From positions 2,552,676 through 2,616,675 of the forward strand of contig NZ_JAMQPR010000001.1 of the NCBI RefSeq assembly GCF_026151345.1: a stretch of DNA of 64,000 nucleotides. The letters are read 5' to 3'. Below are positions 8,774 to 18,007 of this stretch, piece after piece (position 1 is the first letter of the stretch; each line of letters begins with the position of its first letter). The translations under genes were made by a program, and so were the position numbers. Under the pieces are notes generated by a model. The model ran no database searches, had not been told where the DNA came from, and saw nothing but the letters and a program-made list of their open reading frames with translations. This stretch comes from Leptospira paudalimensis (GTDB taxonomy: Bacteria; Spirochaetota; Leptospiria; Leptospirales; Leptospiraceae).

Positions 8774-9373
8774 GTGAAACGATTTCGCTTCAGTTTGGAG
8801 ACGGTTTTAAAACTTCGAGGCTTAAAAGAAGAGGAAGAAATCCGCCGTTTGTCAGTGGTTGTATCCAAACTTAATTCCCTCATCTCCGAAAAAGAAAACA
8901 ATGAAAAAGAAATCGAATCTTCCTACGAAGCCATTTTATCTTCTGCAAAAGTAGGGACAAGTTTATCAGACTATTTATCCATTGAACAATACATCAAAGG
9001 GCTCATCCGCCGGAACGAAGAATTAGATCATAGGATCTCAAACCAAACCGATGAAGTGAATTTGGTACGTAAAGATGTGATGGTTGCCAGGATGAATAAA
9101 AAAGTCATCGAGGTCTTAAAGGACAAACGATTCCTCGAATGGAAAAAAAAGCGAAATCGAATGGAACGTAGGGAAGTGGAAGAATTCAATTTTCACCTAA
9201 ACAAACAGTCGTTATTTGATTCGTTTGATAGTTTTGGGCCGAAGGCTTCTAAAAAAATTCCAAGAACTTTCAAAATTTTAAACAGGGAAGATGGCGGAGA
9301 CGAACTCGCATCTGACTTTAAAACTCTCCGCGATTTTTACGAAAAATATTACTTAGGACAAGGCAAATCATAA
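8774..9373 (+). CDS. fliJ: Flagellar export chaperone/stalk protein FliJ
   Basis: A 199-residue, almost entirely coiled-coil protein that begins M-K-R-F-R-F-S-L-E-T-V-L-K-L-R, the characteristic FliJ N-terminus. It is expected to act as the central stalk of the FliI ATPase ring and to escort export substrates. It begins with GTG at 8774 (no closer ATG) and its stop overlaps the start of flbB by one base. Only about 31 bases (or 82 if the kinase starts at 8691) separate it from the divergent hybrid kinase, so its promoter must lie in or next to that gene's 5' end. The family is poorly conserved in sequence; position and N-terminus carry the assignment. Confidence 0.85.
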   Translation: MKRFRFSLETVLKLRGLKEEEEIRRLSVVVSKLNSLISEKENNEKEIESSYEAILSSAKVGTSLSDYLSIEQYIKGLIRRNEELDHRISNQTDEVNLVRKDVMVARMNKKVIEVLKDKRFLEWKKKRNRMERREVEEFNFHLNKQSLFDSFDSFGPKASKKIPRTFKILNREDGGDELASDFKTLRDFYEKYYLGQGKS

Positions 9374-10023
9374 TGGCAAGTGTAACCGACAGCACAAGAT
9401 CCTTCTTTTTAATTGTTTTGATTTTTTTTCTAGTAGCGATTGGTTTTTTTGTTTTTGACTACTTCCAAGTCATTAATGCAGAGGATTACCTTCCTTTCTT
9501 AAAAAAACAAGCTGGCCTTGTGAACCAAGACCTACTCTCTCCCACTGAGCTCGAAAAGTTGGAAATGGAAAAAGCAAAAGAAAGACTGATTGCTGACCGA
9601 GAAGAACTCGAACAAATGAAACGAGAGTTAGAGGAAAAATCTTCATCACTCAGTGCCGACAAAGAACGATTGGAAGAACTCAAAGAAGGGATCCAACGGA
9701 AAGAAAAAGAAATGGCGGAAAAGGCGAGAAAAGACAATGCGCGTGCCGAAAAAGTAAAAGTCCTCGCAAACAAAGTGGCGAACATGCCTCCCGAATCAGC
9801 AAGAGATATGCTCCTCAATTGGCCTGACTATGATATCATTGAAGTATTCGAACAAATGGACAAGGATGCAGAAGAAGATGGAAGGCAAACCATCACAACC
9901 TATCTACTCACTTTATTCCCTGCCGAAAGAAGGTCTGTCATATCGAATAAATGGCTCGATGCAGGTGCCAAAAATGTTCCCAATTACGGCAAAAGTATTG
10001 ATGAGGAAAACGACGAACCTTAA
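9373..10023 (+). CDS. flbB: FlbB/MotE-like flagellar collar scaffold protein
   Basis: A 216-residue protein with one membrane segment (about residues 12-29), a long charged coiled coil (about 55-135) and a C-terminal helical domain with L-A-N-K-V-A-N-M-P-P-E-S-A and later Y-L-L-T-L-F-P-A-E-R-R, the MotE-type signature. In Borrelia, FlbB is the base on which the periplasmic collar of the spirochaete motor is built; the same role is inferred here. It is translationally coupled to fliJ (TAATG overlap), the usual fliJ-flbB/motE arrangement. It converges on gmk across a 40-base gap that has only a small AAGTTAACTT palindrome, not a convincing terminator. Confidence 0.8.
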   Translation: MASVTDSTRSFFLIVLIFFLVAIGFFVFDYFQVINAEDYLPFLKKQAGLVNQDLLSPTELEKLEMEKAKERLIADREELEQMKRELEEKSSSLSADKERLEELKEGIQRKEKEMAEKARKDNARAEKVKVLANKVANMPPESARDMLLNWPDYDIIEVFEQMDKDAEEDGRQTITTYLLTLFPAERRSVISNKWLDAGAKNVPNYGKSIDEENDEP

Positions 10024-10063
10024 ATCACAATTAAGTTAACTTTTTAGTTCGTGTTATTTTTAC

Positions 10064-10633
10064 TTAGAGTTTCGATTTTGTACCACAAAGGATTGCCTTC
10101 ACTTCTATGATGGCATCTTCTAATTTGTCATTCACAACCACATAATCAAAGCTAGGTGCTTCATCTAGTTCATGAATTCCATTTTCAATCCGTTTTTCGA
10201 TACTTGTTTTAGAATCAGTCCCTCTACGGATGAGGCGTTCAATCCAAATCTCACGGCTTGGAGGTTCGATGAAAATGGTTACCGATTCAGGCCTTAGTTC
10301 CTTTACCGATTTGGCACCTTGGACATCCAAATCGAGAAGTGCCACACGGTGTTCCTTGATAGCCTGTAAGATAGGTGCTTTTGGAGTTCCATAATAATTG
10401 CCATGGACTTCCGCCCATTCATAAAACTCGCCAGCAGCGATTCTTTTTTGGAATTCAGGAATGGTTAGAAAATAATAGGTTTTCCCTTCTTCATCCCCAG
10501 GCCGTGGGTCCCGTGTGGTGCAGGAGATGGAAAAATAAAACTCTGGGTTCTCTTTGAGAAGGGCTTGGATGATGGTCGATTTTCCTCCACCAGCAACAGA
10601 AGAGATGATGTAAAGATTTGGATTTGCTTTCAA
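10064..10633 (-). CDS. gmk: Guanylate kinase
   Basis: A 189-residue cytoplasmic enzyme converting GMP to GDP with ATP. Family signatures visible are the GMP-binding stretch [19 protein letters not shown], the following [16 protein letters not shown], and L-L-D-L-D-V-Q-G-A near residue 100. The P-loop is atypical: [10 protein letters not shown] rather than G-P-S-G-A-G-K-S-T, so the first glycine is replaced by Ser while the G-K-S-T end is intact. It overlaps remA by four bases; remA-gmk adjacency is also found in Firmicutes, supporting both assignments. It ends the long minus-strand flagellar run. Confidence 0.95.
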   Translation of the reverse strand: MKANPNLYIISSVAGGGKSTIIQALLKENPEFYFSISCTTRDPRPGDEEGKTYYFLTIPEFQKRIAAGEFYEWAEVHGNYYGTPKAPILQAIKEHRVALLDLDVQGAKSVKELRPESVTIFIEPPSREIWIERLIRRGTDSKTSIEKRIENGIHELDEAPSFDYVVVNDKLEDAIIEVKAILCGTKSKL

Positions 10634-10914
10634 TCTTCTGACTCCTCTTCCCCTTCTCCAATATGGTTGTCACCAGTTTCCAAACGTTTGGATAAACTTT
10701 CAGGGCGAATGGCTGATAATAGAATATGGCCTGAGTCAAGGACTAACACAGACCGAGTTTTCCGTCCACAAGTAGCATCAATGAGACGGTTCTCGGATTT
10801 TGCTTCGGTTCGGAGTCGTTTTGCCCCAGCTGAATCTGCCAACAAAATGGTCAGAATCTTGGAAACAAAAACAACGTTAGAGAATCCTACATTGAGAACC
10901 GGAAACGAAGACAT
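10630..10914 (-). CDS. remA: RemA/DUF370-family DNA-binding regulator
   Basis: A 94-residue member of the RemA (DUF370) family. Near the N-terminus V-G-F-S-N-V-V matches the family's I-G-F-G-N-x-V, then [21 protein letters not shown] and [16 protein letters not shown]. In Bacillus RemA is a ring-forming DNA-binding activator of matrix genes. It overlaps gmk by four bases and starts 12 bases after the SwrB-like gene in the fliA run, so it is probably transcribed with motility regulators. The acidic C-terminal tail (G-E-G-E-E-E-S-E-D) is an extension. The target genes in this organism cannot be told from sequence. Confidence 0.9.
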   Translation of the reverse strand: MSSFPVLNVGFSNVVFVSKILTILLADSAGAKRLRTEAKSENRLIDATCGRKTRSVLVLDSGHILLSAIRPESLSKRLETGDNHIGEGEEESED

Positions 10915-10926
10915 GGAAACATATTT

Positions 10927-11802
10927 TTAGATTCTTCTAGATCGATCAAGTCGAATCGTTTCAATCAAATGAATTTCATGGATACCAATGTTCATCGCCT
11001 CTGAGATTTCGTCGTGTTTGTATCCCTTTTTGATGAGATGAACCACTTTATCTATCTTCGTTGCAGATGTTGGTAGCTCTTCCAATGCAGATTCAATGGA
11101 AAATTCCACCTTGTCTAAATTCATCCGTTGGTAAGAAGCAAACGCTGGATCATTCGCTTTGGAAACTTCATTTAAGAATTCTCTTTTTTTCTGGCCTTCA
11201 ATGGTTTCATTCCGAATGGCTTCCGTTGGTTTTTCTTCTGTGAAAGGATTCCCACCTACCGTATAATTCATCTTAGGTTGAAATGTTGGAACTTCTAAAT
11301 TTTCCATTGCTTCTTTGGATGGTTCACTCAAAGGTTCCATACCAAACATTCCTTTTACGGCCTTTCCCAGTTTTCCAAACGCCTGATTCACTGCCCCTTC
11401 TGTTGTTTCTGCTTCATCGATCGTAACAGGGATTTGGTTTGCTTGGTAAATTTTACCAATACCAGTCCTTTGTTCTTTTGTATCAAGGATTGGTTCTTCT
11501 GTTTCAACTGGAGTTGGAACTAACTCTGATTTCATTGAGAGTCCTTGGTTTTGGTAGTGTTTGAATTCTTTTACCAGTGCCTCACCCTTCTCCATCATTG
11601 TTCGAAGTGCTACCATCTTAGATTCAATGATACTTACAGTGGCGTCTAACTCGCGTATGGTTTCCGCGGTGGCCATATCAATGGCCCGGTTTAGTTTTTT
11701 ATCGTAGTATTCACTGACAGCTTTTTGGACTTTTGCAGAGATGAAAACATACATCATCCCACAGAATAATAAATTAACAAGTACGAGAGAAAAAAGCTCC
11801 AT
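10927..11802 (-). CDS. Membrane-anchored coiled-coil protein with SwrB/DUF6115-like C-terminus
   Basis: 291 residues: one N-terminal membrane segment (about 3-22), a helical coiled-coil stretch (about 25-90), a long low-complexity linker rich in Glu, Pro and Thr, and a C-terminal helix pair near 255-287 reading H-L-I-K-K-G-Y-K-H-D-E-I-S-E-A-M-N-I-G. That last part matches the pattern of DUF6115 and Bacillus SwrB (L-x-x-x-G-Y-x-x-x-E-I-A-x-x-L-x-I-G). SwrB lies just after sigD in the Bacillus fla/che operon and promotes assembly of the flagellar export apparatus. Here the gene follows flhF, flhG, fliA and fapA, an analogous place. The linker is much longer than in SwrB. Assignment is from memory of the motif and from context, so moderate. 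Confidence 0.65.
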   Translation of the reverse strand: MELFSLVLVNLLFCGMMYVFISAKVQKAVSEYYDKKLNRAIDMATAETIRELDATVSIIESKMVALRTMMEKGEALVKEFKHYQNQGLSMKSELVPTPVETEEPILDTKEQRTGIGKIYQANQIPVTIDEAETTEGAVNQAFGKLGKAVKGMFGMEPLSEPSKEAMENLEVPTFQPKMNYTVGGNPFTEEKPTEAIRNETIEGQKKREFLNEVSKANDPAFASYQRMNLDKVEFSIESALEELPTSATKIDKVVHLIKKGYKHDEISEAMNIGIHEIHLIETIRLDRSRRI

Positions 11803-11848
11803 ATGTTTCTCCTAAAGAACATTTCCAACAACATTCCGTAGAAAAAAA

Positions 11849-12139
11849 TTATGCTTTTGAATCAAAACGAGATCCACGTTCCAAATTAGGACGATCATAA
11901 ATGATCCCTGCTTTGGAATAAGCAAATACCGAATTTTCTTTATCTTGTTTCGGTTTTGCTGCCGAACCTTGGTATCCGGATTTTGCATCAGGAACCGTTT
12001 GGGCTCGGTTTTGTGTTTGGATCACCACCTTTTGCAATTCCACCACTTGGTTTTGGTGGGTGAAGGGATTTTCAGCCTGAGCCCTACGTGCAAAATCGTA
12101 GTGGTGGGCGATACTGGCAAAATTTTCGTTGAGTATCAT
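11849..12139 (-). CDS. Hypothetical protein in the flagellar operon
   Basis: A 96-residue polar protein without membrane segments or recognised motifs. The N-terminus (M-I-L-N-E-N-F-A-S-I-A-H-H-Y-D-F-A-R-R) is probably helical and the rest is low complexity with many Gln, Lys and Ser. It starts 12 bases after fapA, preceded by AGGAGGGACGCC, which contains a very strong ribosome-binding site; this argues for a real gene. Its position between fapA and the SwrB-like gene suggests a motility-related role, but none can be named. Confidence 0.7.
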   Translation of the reverse strand: MILNENFASIAHHYDFARRAQAENPFTHQNQVVELQKVVIQTQNRAQTVPDAKSGYQGSAAKPKQDKENSVFAYSKAGIIYDRPNLERGSRFDSKA

Positions 12140-12151
12140 CTGGCGTCCCTC

Positions 12152-14143
12152 CTAATTCTTAGACTTACCACGCCCTCTCTTTTTTCTCCAGTCATTTTTC
12201 GTTTCGTCTGGGTCTTCGTATGGCTGACTGCGGACTTGGGACTCTTCTTCGTAGAAGGTCTTGGCCTTGGTCTCGTGGCGGAGTTTGTATTCGGCATTGC
12301 GGATACGGATGGTAACACCTGGAAAGATAGTCTTTTCTACGGAAACACGACCACTAGCTGCCTGTTCGTCCATGTATTCGGTGAGGGTTTGGATGTCCTT
12401 ACTGGCCTCAGCGATTCGTTTTTCGAGTTTTTTGGTTCCTGCTTCTAATTTTTGCAAATGGGCATCTTGTTCCGCGGTAAAACTAGCAGGGTCAGCGTCT
12501 TTTCTCGCTTTGAGGGTACGCATGGTTTTTGTGAGTTGGTCGAGTTTGTCTTGGTTTTCTTTTTTCTTCTCTTCAAACTCACTAATTTGTTTTAAGATCT
12601 TTGGATTGTTTCCTACGATGAGATCGGTTTGTGGGTTTGCTTGGGAACCAATGATTTTGGCAGATATGAGTTGGGCTGCTTGGATGGTTCCCCCTACAAT
12701 CTGTCCCCGTTTTCCTTTACAGGAAATTTTTCCCCCAGCCATGAGATGGGAATGCAAAATCCCTTCTTGCACAATGATGTCTTTTTCTGTAATGCAGGTG
12801 GCGTTCTGGATGAACTTGGCAACGATATTGCCTCCTGTGGACTCCACACGTGCCTCCTCGCGCCCTGTGACCCCTTGGCGGACGATAATGTCCCCATCCG
12901 CTTCCACGATAGCTTTCTGGACCGTACCATAAATTTCGATATTCCCTGCAGCTTTGACCGAATAATTGTCTTCCACGTTTCCTGTGATGATGATGGAACC
13001 AAGGAAAGTCACGTTTCCTGTACGTACTCCCACATCCCCATTGATGCGGTAGACAGTTTCCACAGAAAGGCGACCAGCAGCGTATAACACTTGTCCATTG
13101 ACTTCGGCCGTTAGGCGCATCTTGTCTTCGGAGAGAATGGTTCCTTTGCCTTGTTTGAGTTCGGTGTCCAAACCATCCTTGGCTGGTAAAACCATTCCAA
13201 ATAAATTGCGACCAAACTTTCCTTTTTCAGCTGGGAGCTTTTCAGCTAACAATTGTCCAACGACAACGTTTTCGATCATATCCAAATCTTTGTAGTCCAC
13301 ACGACCAGTTTGGTCTTCTTTGAAATTGATTTTCTTTTCCGTGCGAACATAGTATTTGATTTCGGCGTTTTTGCCGTTTACTGGGAAATCACCTTCGGCT
13401 CCAATGAATGGTTTGTTCTGAACTTCTTCCTCCAGATGTTTTCGGATTTCGTCTTCTTTTAAACCATGAGCCACACCCATCCCTTTTAGTGCGGCAACGA
13501 TATCAGAAACTTCTAAATCACGCCCACCAGGTCTTGCAGGGAAAACTGTGACAAAGGCACGCATATTCTCTTGGGCAATCTCCACATTGCAACTGGAGTC
13601 ATTTCCAGGTTTTGGTTTTTGGTTGGAGATAAGAACTGGTTCCCCTTTTTTCTCTTTGAGGATTTTATTGATCAGGTTTTGATCAACACCTGCCACACCA
13701 CGAAACGACAGTTTTTTGGAAACATCTGCCATTGTCATTTCGAGACCTTCGCCGGAAGGTGGGTAAACAGTTAAAAACACACCGGTTCTGTATATTTTCA
13801 CAACCACACGCCCGTCTTTGTTTTTTGGTGTGACAAGTTCTTTTAATTCTTTTGAGACTAATTTCCCGCTACCACCCGTTAGGTGTTCATCTAGTAAACT
13901 CAGTTCATCGAGTAACATATCATCAGGGATAACAGATGCTCGAATGTGGTAAGGTTCAGAAAAAAATAAGGATTTTTTTCCGCGTTTTAAAACAGTATAA
14001 TCGATTTCGTGAACTTTACGACCCAAGTGACTTGAAGCAATTGCCAGACACTCTTCGATGGTATCGGCAATGACTTCCACTTGTTCTTTTTCCTTACGAT
14101 CGAACTCTTTCAGTTCCTCTGTAAGAAATTCCGTGAGAGACAT
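12152..14143 (-). CDS. fapA: FapA/DUF342 family protein
   Basis: 663 residues. The N-terminus (about 20-65: [16 protein letters not shown]) is a Jag-N-like domain. The centre is the DUF342 region, with a right-handed beta-helix of short repeats (about 360-500: [35 protein letters not shown]). It is followed by a coiled coil (about 535-605) and a basic C-terminal tail. FapA proteins are linked to polar flagella and cell-pole functions in other bacteria. It starts six bases after fliA ends, and gene order fliA-fapA is common in clostridia and spirochaetes. Cytoplasmic; no membrane segment. Confidence 0.85.
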   Translation of the reverse strand: MSLTEFLTEELKEFDRKEKEQVEVIADTIEECLAIASSHLGRKVHEIDYTVLKRGKKSLFFSEPYHIRASVIPDDMLLDELSLLDEHLTGGSGKLVSKELKELVTPKNKDGRVVVKIYRTGVFLTVYPPSGEGLEMTMADVSKKLSFRGVAGVDQNLINKILKEKKGEPVLISNQKPKPGNDSSCNVEIAQENMRAFVTVFPARPGGRDLEVSDIVAALKGMGVAHGLKEDEIRKHLEEEVQNKPFIGAEGDFPVNGKNAEIKYYVRTEKKINFKEDQTGRVDYKDLDMIENVVVGQLLAEKLPAEKGKFGRNLFGMVLPAKDGLDTELKQGKGTILSEDKMRLTAEVNGQVLYAAGRLSVETVYRINGDVGVRTGNVTFLGSIIITGNVEDNYSVKAAGNIEIYGTVQKAIVEADGDIIVRQGVTGREEARVESTGGNIVAKFIQNATCITEKDIIVQEGILHSHLMAGGKISCKGKRGQIVGGTIQAAQLISAKIIGSQANPQTDLIVGNNPKILKQISEFEEKKKENQDKLDQLTKTMRTLKARKDADPASFTAEQDAHLQKLEAGTKKLEKRIAEASKDIQTLTEYMDEQAASGRVSVEKTIFPGVTIRIRNAEYKLRHETKAKTFYEEESQVRSQPYEDPDETKNDWRKKRGRGKSKN

Positions 14144-14149
14144 CTTCTA

Positions 14150-14950
14150 TTACCTTTTTTGAATCGCTGATTTGACTTTAGAAAGTTTACTGCGGAGTCT
14201 TGCGACTGCTTTGGTATGAAGTTGAGAAATTCTAGACTCAGTGACTTCCAAAACTTCTCCAATCTCTTTTAATGTTAAGTCTTCGTAATAGTATAATACA
14301 ATGACTTTTTTCTCTTTTTCAGGTAGGGATTGGATGGCTTCGACAATTACGTTTTTGATTTCTTCTTTTTCGATGATATTGTCTGGGTTCATATTCATCG
14401 GAGACTCTAACGTTTCCATAAAGGAAACTTCATCGTTCTCATCACCGAGAAACCAAATGTCGTTTAATGAAACAAGAGAGGTACCAGAAAGTTTAGCAAG
14501 AAGAGAGTTATACTCTTCCATCGACACACCGAGTTCTTTTGCGATCTCTTCATCATCGACTTTTTTGCCCTCTTTGTTTTCGAGCATGGCAATGATGTTT
14601 TCGAGTTGTTTTGCTTTTTGGCGGATGGAACGAGGGATCCAGTCCACACTTCTAAGTTCGTCGAAAATGGACCCACGGATACGGGTCATCGCATAGGTTT
14701 TAAATTTAATTTCTCGAGAAGGGTCAAACTTCTCAATTGCATCTAACAGACCAAAGACGCCATAACTGACGAGGTCTTCGAATTCCACATTTTGTGGCAT
14801 TCCGATCGCAATCCGCCCAGCCACGTGTTTGACGAGAGGTGAATATTTTTCAACAAGGTAACTTCGGATCTCCGCGTCTTTTTTGACACGGTATTGTTTC
14901 CAAAGATCTGTCTCATCAAACTGATTGTATTTGTCTAGCAATCTTGACAT
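14150..14950 (-). CDS. fliA: Flagellar sigma factor (sigma-28, FliA/WhiG type)
   Basis: 266 residues with regions 2, 3 and 4 of a sigma-70-class factor and no region 1.1. Region 2 includes [21 protein letters not shown] and [19 protein letters not shown], followed by D-W-I-P-R-S-I-R, the sigma-28 hallmark. Region 4 carries [19 protein letters not shown]. It directs RNA polymerase to late flagellar genes; an anti-sigma FlgM is not in the window. A terminator-like hairpin lies between it and the preceding gene, so fliA and what follows may have a separate or attenuated transcription. No strong ribosome-binding site is visible before ATG 14950. Confidence 0.92.
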   Translation of the reverse strand: MSRLLDKYNQFDETDLWKQYRVKKDAEIRSYLVEKYSPLVKHVAGRIAIGMPQNVEFEDLVSYGVFGLLDAIEKFDPSREIKFKTYAMTRIRGSIFDELRSVDWIPRSIRQKAKQLENIIAMLENKEGKKVDDEEIAKELGVSMEEYNSLLAKLSGTSLVSLNDIWFLGDENDEVSFMETLESPMNMNPDNIIEKEEIKNVIVEAIQSLPEKEKKVIVLYYYEDLTLKEIGEVLEVTESRISQLHTKAVARLRSKLSKVKSAIQKR

Positions 14951-15003
14951 TGGGAACCGGGGTACGGAATCTCTTTACTTTATAGAAAAAATCGTAAAGA
15001 AAC

Positions 15004-15053
15004 AAAAATTACAAGAGGATTTTTTCTTATGTCCTCTAAAAACCGTAATTTTT
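15004..15053 (-). terminator. Two-step hairpin upstream of fliA
   Basis: On the minus strand AAAAATTAC (15053-15045) pairs with GTAATTTTT (15012-15004), and inside it AGAGGA (15037-15032) pairs with TCCTCT (15019-15014). The 3' arm ends in a run of five T. It begins at the stop codon of the 157-residue membrane protein gene and lies 54 bases before fliA, so it could terminate or attenuate transcription entering fliA. The loop is large and A-rich. Confidence 0.5.
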
Positions 15054-15526
15054 CAGCCCTCTTGCGGGTCATCCTTGGCCATCATGGTGCGAATTGCCTC
15101 TGCCATGAGTTTTGGCTCGTTTTTGATCGCAATTTTATCCACGATGATATGGTCTCCAAACTTTCCTGATTTTGCCATAGCGAGTTTGGCGTCCATTGCA
15201 GCATCACCCACAGGTTGCACACCAAAGTCATCAGATGAGCCACCAGAAGCCGAGGTTGGTTCCATTCCCCCATGTTCATGGTCGAATTCATCTGCATGAT
15301 CTCCGCCCCCAAACCCACCAATGGAAAAGGTAGATAAAAACTCTAAAAATTCAGGAACTTTTTTTTGTAAGACACTAAAAATGCCAAACCCTAACCCACC
15401 AAATGCAAACGTGGAGATGAGAGAAACAAAGAAGATATAACCAATTCGATTTCCAACTAAAAACCCACAAACGGAACTAATGATGGCTCCAAGGATTGCA
15501 AATCCCAGTACAAATCCGATTAACAC
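15053..15526 (-). CDS. Small membrane protein between flhG and fliA
   Basis: 157 residues. Residues 1-75 are hydrophobic with glycine-rich helices (F-V-L-G-F-A-I-L-G-A-I, V-G-N-R-I-G-Y-I-F-F, F-A-F-G-G-L-G-F-G-I-F), probably two or three membrane segments; the rest is cytoplasmic or periplasmic, with an acidic/His patch (D-H-A-D-E-F-D-H-E-H) and a C-terminal helical part. It uses GTG directly after the flhG stop, a sign of coupling. I do not recognise the family. Its position inside the flhF-flhG-fliA run suggests a flagellar role (inference). Confidence 0.75.
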   Translation of the reverse strand: MLIGFVLGFAILGAIISSVCGFLVGNRIGYIFFVSLISTFAFGGLGFGIFSVLQKKVPEFLEFLSTFSIGGFGGGDHADEFDHEHGGMEPTSASGGSSDDFGVQPVGDAAMDAKLAMAKSGKFGDHIIVDKIAIKNEPKLMAEAIRTMMAKDDPQEG

Positions 15527-16450
15527 TTAGTTGTCTTCCTCCATTCTCGATTCCATTTCTTTTTCCTTGAAGTCGACAAAGCTAAAGAATTTCTTAAAAA
15601 ATCCTGTGAGGCCCTCTTCATCATCATAACCACCTTCTGTTTGTAAGAGGGTGTGTGTGACTCGTGTGAGACAAGCCGCTGCTTTGGAACGAGGAGCTCC
15701 AATGATAAATGGTTTTTGTTCCCTGATGGATTTTTCTACTTCTTCATCTTGGAAAATAAACCCTAAGTTTTCCACTTGGACTTCCAAAAATTGACCCGAG
15801 ATATCAATGACTCGGTCGGCCACTTTTTTCCCTTCAATGGCAGAGCGCACACGGTTCACGATGATTTTCAGATTTTTGTCTTTGGATTGTGAGACTATCG
15901 ATTTGATCAGACCATAGGAGTCGGTAATGGACGTTGGTTCTGGGGTTGTCACCACCACCACTTCATCCGCTGGCATCACAAGGCCAATGACGTTTGCCGA
16001 AATCCCAGCACCTGTATCAATGATCATCACGTCATAACGATCGAGTTCCGCAAAACCTTTGATGAGGTTATTCCTTTGGGTTTCGTTGAGGTTGGCAAGT
16101 TGGGAGTACCCGGAGGCACCTGCAATGATGTCCACACCCTCGGGAGTGGAAATGACGATGTCCTTTAAGGACTTATGGCCTTTCACCACATGGTATAAAT
16201 TGTATTTCGGAATGATGCCGAGAAGGACGTTCACATTGGCAAGGCCCAAGTCACCATCAAAGATGAGAACCTTTAGACCAGTTTTTGCGATGGAGATGGC
16301 TAAGTTGACAGAAACTGTACTTTTACCCACTCCTCCCTTTCCAGAGGCAACCGCAATGATTTTGGTCTTTTTAGCGGCGTCCTGGGGTTGAACGAGTTTT
16401 AATCCAGTACCAGTTTCTGTTAACTTTCGAAGATTTGCTGCTTGGTCCAT
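15527..16450 (-). CDS. flhG: MinD-like ATPase controlling flagellar number
   Basis: 307 residues. The deviant Walker A motif K-G-G-V-G-K-S-T lies at 38-45 after S-G, with [10 protein letters not shown] and I-I-D-T-G-A-G-I typical of FlhG/YlxH. FlhG works with FlhF to set the number and place of flagella and stimulates FlhF GTPase through its N-terminus (here [10 protein letters not shown] resembles the D-Q-A-x-x-L-R activator motif). It lies downstream of flhF with a 35-base gap. Spirochaetes use the pair to set subpolar periplasmic flagella. Confidence 0.93.
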   Translation of the reverse strand: MDQAANLRKLTETGTGLKLVQPQDAAKKTKIIAVASGKGGVGKSTVSVNLAISIAKTGLKVLIFDGDLGLANVNVLLGIIPKYNLYHVVKGHKSLKDIVISTPEGVDIIAGASGYSQLANLNETQRNNLIKGFAELDRYDVMIIDTGAGISANVIGLVMPADEVVVVTTPEPTSITDSYGLIKSIVSQSKDKNLKIIVNRVRSAIEGKKVADRVIDISGQFLEVQVENLGFIFQDEEVEKSIREQKPFIIGAPRSKAAACLTRVTHTLLQTEGGYDDEEGLTGFFKKFFSFVDFKEKEMESRMEEDN

Positions 16451-16485
16451 CGTTACCCCTAGGTATCAGGATAACGATGCGCACC

Positions 16486-17826
16486 TTACACAGTCTTCTC
16501 GAAGACTTCGCCCGCTATCCCTTTCAATTTTTCAGGGAAAATTACACATTCGGCAAGGATTTTTTTGGTGGCATTTAGGATATCAAATGGAACATCCTGG
16601 CCAACACTTAAGAATGCGAATTCCCTGTGAATAGTATCGGCTAATTCTACTACAGAACCTAAAAATTCTGCTTCATCGAGCTTGGTTAATAAAATTCTTT
16701 TATAACCAACCGACTCATACGCGTTTGTTACCGCAAGGGCATTGTCTTTGGAAACCGTAGAGGAAAGTACCAAGATGGTTTCGATATGATCCTTTTCCCC
16801 AAATACTTGGTAGAATTCCTGAAGTTTTTCTAGGTTTTCCGATTTACGGTGGGAGTATCCGGCCGTATCCACTAGGATGAGTTCGGATCCATCTCGGAGG
16901 ATTGACTCTTTCCATTTGCGTAAGTCTTTGGCCGCATAAAACGGAAGGCCCATTGCATCAGCATAAAACTTCAATTGGTCAATGGCCGCAATTCGATAAT
17001 TGTCAGTTGTATACAGAGAAACTTTTTTCCCCATATGCAAACTGTACTTAGCAGCTAACTTTGCAATGGAAGTCGTTTTCCCTGAACCAGTTGGACCTAC
17101 AAAAAAAACAACCTTACGTTTGCCACGAGGGGTTCCACTAAAAAGATCAGAATCCACCTGGATCCTTTCTTCTAAATAAGTCACAGCTCTGTCAGTCACA
17201 TTCGCATAACGACTTAGGTCCACTGCGGAAAGGCGTGAAGTCAAAGTGACGGCCATTTCCTCTAAGTAAGATTCAGAAAAACCTTCACGTAACAGACGAT
17301 CGACGAGCTTTTGGATATGGGGGTGTCTTTCTTTTGTTTGGGGAAATGATTCCGTTTTGGGTTCGAGTAAGGATTCCTTAGCTTCTGCTAAAGACAAACC
17401 AACAGGTCTTTCTTCATACGATTCGATTTCGTAAACAGTTTGGTCCTGTCTTCGTTTGCGTTCGGAAAAAGGGCGAACGGATTCAATATTTTTTTTACGA
17501 TTGTTATAAGATAGGTTTGTGTTTTGCGAAGAGGAACCGACACCAATTCCCACAAGTCCAGATTCAGGGAGGGATTCTGTTCTTTGTTTTTGTTTGATGA
17601 GTTCTTTCAGGTCTTTGAGTTTTCGTTCGATTCGTTCTTTCGAATTTTGTTTTTCAGGAACACCCACATCGATTTCATACATGCGTTGTGCCATAAGGCC
17701 AGTTCCAAAGAGACCACCTTCTGTGATCACTCGTTGGTCATACAAATGGGCCTCGGGACCATATTTCATTTTCATCTGCATGATGCAGTCTTGTAAGTCT
17801 TTGCCTCGGATTTTCACAAAATCCAT
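16486..17826 (-). CDS. flhF: Signal-recognition-like GTPase FlhF
   Basis: 446 residues. The N-terminal basic/B domain begins M-D-F-V-K-I-R-G-K-D-L-Q-D-C-I-M-Q-M-K, the FlhF start. A variable linker runs to about residue 170; then the NG GTPase domain with P-loop G-P-T-G-S-G-K-T-T near 245, D-N-Y-R-I-A-A-I-D-Q-L and D-T-A-G-Y-S-H-R. It marks the pole and recruits the first flagellar basal-body proteins. GGGGGAG six bases before the ATG is a strong ribosome-binding site, and the gene leads the minus-strand flagellar run that ends with gmk. The 181-base gap to the divergent mnmD must hold promoters for both; no clear -35/-10 pair was identified by eye. Confidence 0.93.
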   Translation of the reverse strand: MDFVKIRGKDLQDCIMQMKMKYGPEAHLYDQRVITEGGLFGTGLMAQRMYEIDVGVPEKQNSKERIERKLKDLKELIKQKQRTESLPESGLVGIGVGSSSQNTNLSYNNRKKNIESVRPFSERKRRQDQTVYEIESYEERPVGLSLAEAKESLLEPKTESFPQTKERHPHIQKLVDRLLREGFSESYLEEMAVTLTSRLSAVDLSRYANVTDRAVTYLEERIQVDSDLFSGTPRGKRKVVFFVGPTGSGKTTSIAKLAAKYSLHMGKKVSLYTTDNYRIAAIDQLKFYADAMGLPFYAAKDLRKWKESILRDGSELILVDTAGYSHRKSENLEKLQEFYQVFGEKDHIETILVLSSTVSKDNALAVTNAYESVGYKRILLTKLDEAEFLGSVVELADTIHREFAFLSVGQDVPFDILNATKKILAECVIFPEKLKGIAGEVFEKTV

Positions 17827-18007
17827 AGAATCTCCCCCAAACCTGGGAAAAATATGAATGGTACCCTCAATTTGGAAAGTCTTTTTTATGAGACATAATA
17901 AATTTGACCAATTCGGGTCCGTTTTTACCCATTTCCTAGATACCAGATCAGATTCCGTTTCCCTTCCTCTTTTGTTCCCTCATTCTGGCAATAAATAGAA
18001 ACCTAAG

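Noticed and set aside
12261..12932. Open frame of 223 codons on the plus strand
   Set aside because: Antisense to fapA; composition typical of an antisense frame (many Ser, Trp, Cys) and no start signal.
17827..18007. Small minus-strand open frame and possible sigma-28 promoter in the flhF-mnmD gap
   Set aside because: The frame has no domain and overlaps the mnmD start; no TAAA-N15-GCCGATAA or convincing -35/-10 pair was found.
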